DNA from: Paragordius varius
Taxonomy: Eukaryota > Nematomorpha
Length of the DNA: 64,000 nt
Assembly: GCA_964247055.1 (NCBI GenBank)
Contig: OZ176054.1
Location: 62,001 to 126,000, forward strand
Direction: 5' to 3'
The notes beneath the pieces are model-generated. The model was not told where the DNA came from. It saw nothing but the letters and a program-made list of their open reading frames with translations, and searched no databases. The position numbers and the translations under genes were made by a program. Below are positions 1 through 9,662 of the stretch, piece after piece (position 1 is the stretch's first letter; each line of letters begins with the position of its first letter).

Positions 1-16
1 TTTTAAAAATAAAAAT

Positions 17-74
17 GGCTACCTAAAATCCAAATTTGATCAGGTGATGTCACCATAATCTTTTTTGGGTAGCC
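17..74. repeat. Nested imperfect inverted repeat (potential hairpin)
   Basis: Shown in the reference monomer. The outer arms are GGCTACC (17-23) and GGTAGCC (68-74), which are exact reverse complements and continue inward into A-rich and T-rich flanks that pair imperfectly. Inside lies a second dyad, GGTGA-TG-TCACC (43-54). The centres of the two dyads differ by about 3 bp. Many monomers change the inner arm (TCGCC, TCACT, TGGCC, TCAAC), which weakens the inner dyad, whereas GGCTACC is kept almost everywhere. An alternative pairing joins GGTGATG (43-49) with CATCACC further on (90-96). Confidence 0.7.
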
Positions 75-137
75 CTATGGTAGTTCCATCATCACCCTAA
101 ATATTTTCGAGATCGGGCTATAAATGTAAATTTTATG

Positions 138-161
138 AATTTTTTAAATATTTAAAAAATT
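138..161. repeat. Perfect 24-bp palindrome in the monomer
   Basis: Shown in the reference monomer. The left half aattttttaaat is followed directly by its exact reverse complement atttaaaaaatt, with no loop. The element recurs in most of the roughly 370 monomers and is among the least variable parts of the unit. Typical exceptions are copies with aatttttaaa or a shortened centre (for example near 54800, 58755 and 61335). A pure A/T palindrome of this size can extrude as a cruciform under negative supercoiling; any such role here is inferred. Confidence 0.9.
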
Positions 162-705
162 TATTTTATACGATTTTAAAAATAAAAATGGCTACCTAAA
201 ATCCAAATTTGATCAGGTGATGTGGCCATAATTTTTTTTGGGTAACCTTATGGTAGTTCCATCATAACTCCAAATATTTTTGAGATCGGATTTTAAATGT
301 AAATTTTATGAATTTTTTAAATATTTAAAAAATTTATTTTATACGATTTTAAAAATAAAAATGGCTACCTAAAATCCAAATTTGATCAGGTGATGTCACC
401 ATAATTTTTTTTGGGTAGCCCTATGGTAGTTCCATCATCACCCCAAATATTTATGAGATCGGGCTATAAATGTAATTTTTATGAATTTTTAAATATTTAA
501 AAAATTTATTTTATACGATTTTAAATATAAAAATGGCTACCTAAAATCCAAATTTGATCAGGTGATGTCACCATAATTTTTTTTGGGTAGCCCTATGGTA
601 GTTCCATCATCACCCCAAATATTTTGGAGATCGGGCTATAAATGTAAATTTTATGAATTTTTTAAATATTTAAAAAATTTATTTTATACGATTTTAAAAA
701 TAAAA

Positions 706-1564
706 ATGGCTACCTAAAATCCAAATTTGATCAGGTGTCACCATAATTTTTTTTGGGTAGCCCTATGTTAGTTCCATCATCACCATAAATATTTTCGAGA
801 TCGGAGTATAAATGTAATTTTTATGAATTTTTTAAATATTTAAAAAATTTATTTTATACGATTTTAAAAATAAAAATGGCTACCTAAAATCCAAATTTGA
901 TCAGGTGCTGTCACTATAATTTTTTTATGTAGCCCTATGGTAGTTCCATCATCACCCCAAATATTTTGGGGATCGGACTATAAATGTAATTTTTATGAAT
1001 TTTTAAAATATTTAAAAAATTTATTTTATACGATTTTAAAATAAAAATGGCTACCTAAAATCCAAATTTGATCAGGTGATGTCAACATAATTTTTTTTGG
1101 GTAGCCCTATGGTAGTTCCATTATCACCCCAAATATTTTCGAGATCGGAGTATAAATGTAATTTTTATGAATTTTTTAAATATTTAAAAAATTTATTTTA
1201 TACGATTTTAAAAATAAAAATGGCTACCTAAAATCCAAATTTGATCCGGTGATGTCGCCATAATTTTTTTTGGGTAGCCCTATGGTAGTTCCATCATCAC
1301 AGCAAATATTTTCGAGATCGGAGTATAAATGTAATTTTTATGAATTTTTTAAATATTTAAAAAATTTATTTTATACGATTTTAAAAATAAAAATGGCTAC
1401 CTAAAATCCAAATTTGATCAGGTGATGTCACCATAATTCTTTTGGGTAGCCCTATGGTAGTTCCATTATCACCCCAAATATTTTCGAGATCGGAGTATAA
1501 ATGTAATTTTTATGAATTTTTTAAATATTTAAAAAATTTATTTTATACGATTTTAAAAATAAAA
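706..1564 (+). repeat. Five-monomer module M, copy 1
   Basis: An ordered series of five distinguishable monomers: (1) GGTGTCACC, lacking the trinucleotide GAT, with TGTTAG; (2) CACT of the gggg class; (3) CAAC preceded by a shortened 'ttttaaaataaaa' linker; (4) GATCCGGTG with CGCC; (5) CACC with a C in the T-tract (aattcttttggg). Monomer starts are 706, 876, 1047, 1220 and 1393. The same order recurs six more times between 3976 and 25035, so it behaves as a higher-order unit that is copied as a block. Confidence 0.85.
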
Positions 1565-3975
1565 ATGGCTACCTAAAATCCAAATTTGATCAGGTGATGT
1601 CACCATAATTTTTTTTGGGTAGCCCTATGGTAGTTCCATCATCACCCCAAATATTTTGGAGATCGGGCTATAAATGTAAATTTTATGAATTTTTTAAATA
1701 TTTAAAAAATTTATTTTATACGATTTTAAAAATAAAAATAACTACCTAAAATCCAAATTTGATCAGGTGATGTGGCCATAATTTTTTTGGGTAACCTTAT
1801 GGTAGTTCCATCATAACCCCAAATATTTTTGAGATCGGACTTTAAATGTAAATTTTATGAATTTTTTAAATATTTAAAAAATTTATTTTATACGATTTTA
1901 AATATAAAAATGGCTACCTAAAATCCAAATTTGATCAGGTGATGTCGCCATAATTTTTTTTGGGTAGCCCTATGGTAGTTCCATCATCACCCCAAATATT
2001 ATGGAGATCGGGCTATAAATGTAAATTTTATGAATTTTTTAAATATTTAAAAAATTTATTTTATACGATTTTAAAAATTAAATTGGCTACCTAAAATCCA
2101 AATTTGATCAGGTGATGTCGCCATAATTTTTTTGGGTAGCCCTATGGTAGTTCCATCATCACCCCAAATATTTTGGAGATCGGGCTATAAATGTAAATTT
2201 TATGAATTTTTTAAATATTTAAAAAATTTATTTTATACAATTTTAAAAATAAAAATGGCTACCTAAAATCCAAATTTGATCAGGTGATGTCACCATAATT
2301 TTTTTTGGATAGCCCTATGGTAGTTCCATCATAACCCCAAATATTTTTGAGATCGGACTTTAAATGTAAATTTTATGAATTTTTAAAATATTTAAAAAAT
2401 TTATTTTATACGATTTTAAAAATAAAAATGGCTACCTAAAATCCAAATTTGATCAGGTGATGTCACCATAATTTTTTTTGGGTAGCCCTATGGTAGTTCC
2501 ATCATCACCCCAAATATTTTGGAGATCGGGCTATAAATGTAAATTTTATGAATTTTTTAAATATTTAAAAAATTTATTTTATACGATTTTAAAAATAAAA
2601 ATGGCTACCTAAAATCCAAATTTGATCAGGTGTCACCATAATTTTTTTTGGGTAGCCCTATGTTAGTTCCATCATCACCCCAAATATTTTGGAGATCGGG
2701 CTATAAATGTAATTTTTATGAATTTTTTAAATATTTAAAAAATTTATTTTATACGATTTTAAAAATAAAAATGGCTACCTAAAATCCAAATTTGATCAGG
2801 TGATGTCGCCATAATTTTTTTTGGGTAGCCCTATGGTAGTTCCATCATCACCCCAAATATTTTGGAGATCGGGCTATAAATGTAAATTTTATGAATTTTT
2901 TAAATATTAAAAAATTTATTTTATACGATTTTAAAAATAAAAATGGCTACCTAAAATCCAAATTTGATCAGGTGATGTCACCATAATTTTTTTTGGGTAG
3001 CCCTATGGTAGTTCCATCATCACGCCAAATATTTAGAGATCGGGCTATAAATGTAAATTTTATGAATTTTTTAAATATTTAAAAAATTTATTTTATACGA
3101 TTTTAAAAATAAAAATGGCTACCTAAAATCCAAATTTGATCCGGTGATGTCGCCATAATTTTTTTTGGGTAGCCCTATGGTAGTTCCATCATCACCCCAA
3201 ATATTTTCGAGATCGGGCTAATGTAAATTTTATGAATTTTTTAAATATTTAAAAAATTTATTTTATACGATTTTAAAAATAAAAATGGCTACCTAAAATC
3301 CAAATTTGATCAGGTGATGTGGCCATAATTTTTTTTGGGTAACCTTATGGTAGTTCCATCATAACTCCAAATATTTTTGAGATCGGACTTTAAATGTAAA
3401 TTTTATGAATTTTTTAAATATTTAAAAAATTTATTTTATACGATTTTAAAAACAAAAATGGCTACCTAATATCCAAATTTGATCAGGTGATGTCACCATA
3501 ATTTTTTTGGGTAGCCCTATGGTAGTTCCATCATCACCCCAAATATTTTGGGGATCGGACTATAAATGTAATTTTTATGAATTTTTTAAATATTTAAAAA
3601 ATTTATTTTATACGATTTTAAAAATAAAAATGGCTACCTAAAATCCAAATTTGATCAGGTGATGTCACCATAATTTTTTTTGGGTAGCCCTATGGTAGTT
3701 CCATCATCACCCCAAATATTTATGAGATCGGGCTATAAATGTAATTTTTATGAATTTTTTAAATATTTAAAAAATTTATTTTATACGATTTTAAATATAA
3801 AAATGGCTACCTAAAATCCAAATTTGATCAGGTGATGTCACCATAATTTTTTTTGGGTAGCCCTATGGTAGTTCCATCATCACCCCAAATATTTTGGAGA
3901 TCGGGCTATAAATGTAAATTTTATGAATTTTTTAAATATTTAAAAAATTTATTTTATACGATTTTAAAAATAAAA

Positions 3976-4835
3976 ATGGCTACCTAAAATCCAAATTTGA
4001 TCAGATGTCACCATAATTTTTTTTGGGTAGCCCTATGTTAGTTCCATCATCACCATAAATATTTTCGAGATCGGAGTATAAATGTAATTTTTATGAATTT
4101 TTTAAATATTTAAAAAATTTATTTTATACGATTTTAAAAATAAAAATGGCTACCTAAAATCCAAATTTGATCAGGTGATGTCACTATAATTTTTTTATGT
4201 AGCCCTATGGTAGTTCCATCATCACCCCAAATATTTTGGGGATCGGACTATAAATGTAATTTTTATGAATTTTTTAAATATTTAAAAAATTTATTTTATA
4301 CGATTTTAAAATAAAAATGGCTACCTAAAATCCAAATTTGATCAGGTGATGTCAACATAATTTTTTTTGGGTAGCCCTATGGTAGTTCCATTATCACCCC
4401 AAATATTTTCGAGATCGGAGTATAAATGTAATTTTTATGAATTTTTTAAATATTTAAAAAATTTATTTTATACGATTTTAAAAATAAAAATGGCTACCTA
4501 AAATCCAAATTTGATCCGGTGATTTCGCCATAATTTTTTTTTGGGTAGCCCTATGGTAGTTCCATCATCACCCCAAATATTTTCGAGATCGGAGTATAAA
4601 TGTAATTTTTATGAATTTTTTAAATATTTAAAAAATTTATTTTATACGATTTTAAAAATAAAAATGGCTACCTAAAATCCAAATTTGATCAGGTGATGTC
4701 ACCATAATTCTTTTGGGTAGCCCTATGGTAGTTCCATCATCACCCCAAATATTTTCGAGATCGGAGTATAAATGTAATTTTTATGAATTTTTTAAATATT
4801 TAAAAAATTTATTTTATACGATTTTAAAAATAAAA
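3976..4835 (+). repeat. Module M, copy 2
   Basis: Monomer starts are 3976, 4146, 4317, 4490 and 4664. It has the same order as copy 1 at an offset of about 3270 bp (19 monomers), so block A itself contains an older internal duplication. Its first monomer is shorter (GATCAGATGTCACC), and its fourth has GATTTCGCC and a nine-T tract. Confidence 0.85.
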
Positions 4836-7763
4836 ATGGCTACCTAAAATCCAAATTTGATCAGGTGATGTCACCATAATTTTTTTTGGGTAGCCCTATG
4901 GTAGTTCCATCATCACCCCAAATATTTTGGAGATCGGGCTATAAATGTAAATTTTATGAATTTTTTAAATATTTAAAAAATTTATTTTATACGATTTTAA
5001 AAATAAAAATGGCTACCTAAAATCCAAATTTGATCAGGTGATGTCGCCATAATTTTTTTGGGTAGCCCTATGGTAGTTCCATTATCACCCCAAATATTTT
5101 CGAGATCGGAGTATAAATGTAATTTTTATGAATTTTTTAAATATTTATAAAATTTATTTTATGCGATTTTAAAAATAAAAATGGCTACCTAAAATCCAAA
5201 TTTGATCAGGTGATGTCGCCATAATTTTTTTTGGGTAGCCCTATGGTAGTTCCATCATCACCCCAAATATTTTCGAGATCGGAGTATAAATGTAATTTTT
5301 ATGAATTTTTTAAATATTTAAAAAATTTATTTTATACGATTTTAAAAATAAAAATGGCTACCTAAAATCCAAATTTGATCAGGTGATGTCACCATAATTC
5401 TTTTGGGTAGCCCTATGGTAGTTCCATCATCACCCCATATATTTTCGAGATCGGAGTATAAATGTAATTTTTATGAATTTTTTAAATATTTAAAAAATTT
5501 ATTTTATACGATTTTAAAAATAAAAATGGCTACCTAAAATCCAAATTTGATCAGGTGATGTCACTATAATTTTTTTGGGTAGCCCTATGGTAGTTCCATC
5601 ATCACCCCAAATATTTTGGGGATCGGACTATAAATGTAATTTTTATGAATTTTTTAAATATTTAAAAAATTTATTTTATACGATTTAAAAAATAAAAATG
5701 GCTACCTAAAATCCAAATTTGATCAGGTGATGTCGCCATAATTTTTTTTGGGTAGCCCTATGGTAGTTCCATCATAACCCCAAATATTTTTGAGATCGGA
5801 CTTTAAATGTAAATTTTATGAATTTTTAAAATATTTAAAAAATTTATTTTATACGATTTTAAAAATAAAAATGGCTACCTAAAATCCAAATTTGATCAGG
5901 TGATGTCACCATAATTCTTTTGGGTAGCCCTATGGTAGTTCCATCATCACCCCAAATATTTTCGAGATCGGAGTATAAATGTAATTTTTATGAATTTTTT
6001 AAATATATAAAAAATTTATTTTATACGATTTTAAAAATAAAAATGGCTACCTAAAATCCAAATTTGATCAGGTGTCACCATAATTTTTTTTGGGTAGCCC
6101 TATGTTAGTTCCATCATCACACCAAATATTTTCGAGATCGGAGTAAAATGTAATTTTTATGAATTTTTTAAATATTTAATAAATTTATTTTATACGATTT
6201 TAAAAATAAAAATGGCTACCTAAAATCCAAATTTGATCAGGTGATGTCACTATAATTTTTTTGGGTAGCCCTATGGTAGTTCCATCATCACCCCAAATAT
6301 TTTGGGGATCGGACTATAAATGTAATTTTTATGAATTTTTTAAATATTTAAAAAATTTATTTTATACGATTTTAAAAATAAAAATGGCTACCTAAAATCC
6401 AAATTTGATCAGGTGATGTCACCATAATTTTTGTTGGGTAGCCCTATGGTAGTTCCATTATCACCCCAAATATTTTCGAGATCGGAGTATAAATGTAATT
6501 TTTATGAATTTTTTAAATATTTAAAAAATTTATTTTATGCGATTTTAAAAATAAAAATGGCTACCTAAAATCCAAATTTGATCAGGTGATGTCGCCATAA
6601 TTTTTTTTGGGTAGCCCTATGGTAGTTCCATCATCACCCCAAATATTTTCGAGATCGGAGTATAAATGTAATTTTTATGAATTTTTTAAATATTTAAAAA
6701 ATTTATTTTATACGATTTTAAAAATAAAAATGGCTACCTAAAATCCAAATTTGATCAGGTGATGTCACTATAATTTTTTTGGGTAGCCCTATGGTAGTTC
6801 CATCATCACCCCAAATATTTTCGAGATCGGAGTATAAATGTAATTTTTATGAATTTTTTAAATATTTAAAAAATTTATTTTATACGATTTTAAAAATAAA
6901 AATGGCTACCTAAAATCCAAATTTGATCAGGTGATGTCACCATAATTCTTTTGGGTAGCCCTATGGTAGTTCCATCATCACCCCAAATATTTTCGAGATC
7001 GGAGTATAAATGTAATTTTTATGAATTTTTTAAATATTTAAAAAATTTATTTTATACGATTTTAAAAATAAAAATGGCTACCTAAAATCCAAATTTGATC
7101 AGGTGATGTCACTATAATTTTTTTGGCTAGCCCTATGGTAGTTCCATCATCACCCCAAATATTTTGGGGATCGGACTATAAATGTAATTTTTATGAATTT
7201 TTTAAATATTTAAAAAATTTATTTTATACGATTTAAAAAATAAAAATGGCTACCTAAAATCCAAATTTGATCAGGTGATGTCGCCATAATTTTTTTTGGG
7301 TAGCCCTATGGTAGTTCCATCATAACCCCAAATATTTTTGAGATCGGACTTTAAATGTAAATTTTATGAATTTTTAAAATATTTAAAAAATTTATTTTAT
7401 ACGATTTTAAAAATAAAAATGGCTACCTAAAATCCAAATTTGATCAGGTGATGTCGCCATAATTTTTTTTGGGTAGCCCTATGGTAGTTCCATCATCACC
7501 CCAAATATTTTCGAGATCGGAGTATAAATGTAATTTTTATGAATTTTTTAAATATTTAAAAAATTTATTTTATACGATTTTAAAAATAAAAATGGCTACC
7601 TAAAATCCAAATTTGATCAGGTGATGTCACCATAATTCTTTTGGGTAGCCCTATGGTAGTTCCATCATCACCCCAAATATTTTGGGGATCGGACTATAAA
7701 TGTAATTTTTATGAATTTTTTAAATATTTAAAAAATTTATTTTATACGATTTTAAAAATAAAA

Positions 7764-8973
7764 ATGGCTACCTAAAATCCAAATTTGATCAGGTGATGTC
7801 ACCATAATTCTTTTGGGTAGCCCTATGGTAGTTCCATCATAACTTCAAATATTTTTGAGATCGGACTTTAAATGTAAATTTTATGAATTTTTTAAATATT
7901 TAAAAAATTTATTTTATACGATTTTGAATATAAAAATGGCTACCTAAAATCCAAATTTGATCAGGTGATGTCACCATAATTTTTTTTGGGTAGCCCTATG
8001 GTAGTTCCATCATCACCCCAAATATTTTGGAGATCGGGCTATAAATGTAAATTTTATGAATTTTTTAAATATTTAAAAAATTTATTTTATACGATTTTAA
8101 AAATAAAAATGGCTACCTAAAATCCAAATTTGATCAGGTGATGTCACCATAATTTTTTTTGGGTAGCCCTATGGTAGTTCCATCATCACCCCAAATATTT
8201 TGGAGATCGGGCTATAAATGTAAATTTTATGAATTTTTTAAATATTTAAAAAATTTATTTTATACGATTTTAAAAATAAAAATGGCTACCTAAAATCCAA
8301 ATTTGATCAGGTGATGTCACCATAATTTTTTTTGGGTAGCCCTATGGTAGTTCCATCATCACCCCAAATATTTTGGAGATCGGGCTATAAATGTAAATTT
8401 TATGAATTTTTTAAATATTTAAAAAATTTATTTTATACGATTTTAAAAATAAAAATGGCTACCTAAAATCCAAATTTGATCAGGTGATGTCACCATAATT
8501 TTTTTTGGGTAGCCCTATGGTAGTTCCATCATCACCCCAAATATTTTGGAGATCGGGCTATAAATGTAAATTTTATGAATTTTTTAAATATTTAAAAAAT
8601 TTATTTTATACGATTTTAAAAATAAAAATGGCTACCTAAAATCCAAATTTGATCAGGTGATGTCACCATAATTTTTTTTGGGTAGCCCTATGGTAGTTCC
8701 ATCATCACCCCAAATATTTTGGAGATCGGGCTATAAATGTAAATTTTATGAATTTTTTAAATATTTAAAAAATTTATTTTATACGATTTTAAAAATAAAA
8801 ATGGCTACCTAAAATCCAAATTTGATCAGGTGATGTCACCATAATTTTTTTTGGGTAGCCCTATGGTAGTTCCATCATCACCCCAAATATTTTGGAGATC
8901 GGGCTATAAATGTAAATTTTATGAATTTTTTAAATATTTAAAAAATTTATTTTATACGATTTTAAAAATAAAA
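7764..8973 (+). repeat. 1210-bp cassette (7 monomers) present only in block C1
   Basis: Comparison with block C2 shows that exactly 1210 bp, seven monomers, are extra here. The first begins like its neighbours (aattcttttggg) but ends in the tgag/CATAAC class with the rare linker 'gattttgaatat', which otherwise appears near 10340 in the zone that follows. The next six are identical ggag-class monomers. The simplest reading is insertion of a short run from the ggag-rich zone, or from a relative of it, followed by local expansion. Confidence 0.8.
7936..8973 (+). repeat. Six consecutive identical 173-bp monomers
   Basis: Monomers start at 7936, 8109, 8282, 8455, 8628 and 8801 and are exactly 173 bp apart. 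Reading them side by side I find no difference. They are CACC, T8, GGTAGCC, CATCACCCC, ggag..gggct with AAATTTTATG. This is the longest run of identical neighbours in the window. Confidence 0.88.
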
Positions 8974-9662
8974 ATGGCTACCTAAAATCCAAATTTGATC
9001 AGGTGATGTCACCATAATTCTTTTGGGTAGCCCTATGGTAGTTCCATCATCACCCCAAATATTTTCGAGATCGGAGTATAAATGTAATTTTTATGAATTT
9101 TTTAAATATTTAAAAAATTTATTTTATACGATTTTAAAAATAAAAATGGCTACCTAAAATCCAAATTTGATCAGGTGATGTCACTATAATTTTTTTGGGT
9201 AGCCCTATGGTAGTTCCATCATCACCCCAAATACTTTGGGGATCGGACTATAAATGTAATTTTTATGAATTTTTTAAATATTTAAAAAATTTATTTTATA
9301 CGATTTTAAAAATAAAAATGGCTACCTAAAATCCAAATTTGATCAGGTGATGTCGCCATAATTTTTTTTGGGTAGCCCTATGGTAGTTCTATCATCACCC
9401 CAAATATTTTCGAGATCGGAGTATAAATGTAATTTTTATGAATTTTTTAAATATTTAAAAAATTTATTTTATACGATTTTAAAAATAAAAATGGCTACCT
9501 AAAATCCAAATTTGATCAGGTGATGTCACTATAATTTTTTTGGGTAGCCCTATGATAGTTCCATCATCACCCCAAATATTTTGGGGATCGGACTATAAAT
9601 GTAATTTTTATGAATTTTTTAAATATTTAAAAAATTTATTTTATACGATTTTAAAAATAAAA

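Larger units (their letters stand above)
15..187 (+). repeat. Reference monomer, 173 bp
   Basis: This is the first complete monomer in the window, used here for numbering (position n is base n+14). In order it contains GGCTACC (3-9), the TGATCA palindrome (23-28), GGTGA-TG-TCACC (29-40), a T-rich tract (45-52), GGTAGCC (54-60), a CATCACC motif (76-82), a class-defining stretch (93-105), TATAAATG (105-112), a perfect 24-bp palindrome (124-147) and an A/T tail with TACGA. This copy has an unusual T-tract (aatctttttt) and CACCCTAAAT instead of the common CACCCCAAAT; it is shared only with its block A2 partner at 15531. Forward frames are closed by TAA at 10-12, TGA at 23-25 and TAA at 41-43. Confidence 0.95.
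1..5044 (+). repeat. Block A copy 1 (about 29 monomers, begins at or before window start)
   Basis: This segment is repeated at 15517-20559 in the same monomer order and with the same rare variants: the odd T-tract of the first monomer, GGCC monomers with GTAACC, an 'ataactacc' start at 1738 (partner 17081), a 'ttaaattgg' start near 2081, a monomer lacking TATA ('gggctaatg') near 3217 and GATCAGATG near 4002. The match ends inside the monomer starting at 5009: copy 1 continues CGCC where copy 2 continues GGCC. The left end is not visible because the window begins inside the block. Copy 1 has one monomer that copy 2 lacks (361-705 region) and lacks one that copy 2 has (near 17943). Confidence 0.9.
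5181..9662 (+). repeat. Block C copy 1
   Basis: This monomer series is collinear with 41062-45716. Shared markers are CACCCCATATATT (5434; also near 42697), the GATTTAAAAAAT linker after gggg/CACT monomers, the pair GTAAAATG plus TTAATAAATT (6143; 42030), TTTTTGTTGGG (6431; 43695), GGCTAG (7125; 44389), AAATACTTTGGGG (9233; 45287), TTCTATC (9387; 45441) and CTATGATAG (9552; 45606). The offset is 37264 bp at 7125 and 36054 bp at 9387, the difference being the 1210-bp cassette at 7764-8973. Copy 2 has its own extra dimer. Confidence 0.8.

Noticed and set aside
1-20. AATAAA polyadenylation signal in the linker
   Set aside because: AATAAA occurs in the A-rich linker of most monomers by composition; there is no transcript context.
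31-56. CRE/ATF-like site (TGATGTCA, or TGATGACGCC in some copies)
   Set aside because: It resembles TGACGTCA with a mismatch, and the flanking bases vary freely between monomer types (CACC, CGCC, CAAC), which argues against a conserved binding site.
55-70. T-tract as an intrinsic terminator
   Set aside because: The T-tract follows the inner dyad by a few bases, but the dyad stem is only five base pairs and is broken in most monomer types. Nothing suggests a bacterial transcription unit.
105-126. TATAAATG as a TATA box or promoter in each monomer
   Set aside because: The motif is expected in sequence with about 74% A/T, several classes lack it (ACTTTAAATG, GTAAAATG), and there is no downstream gene. 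Satellite transcription cannot be judged from this.
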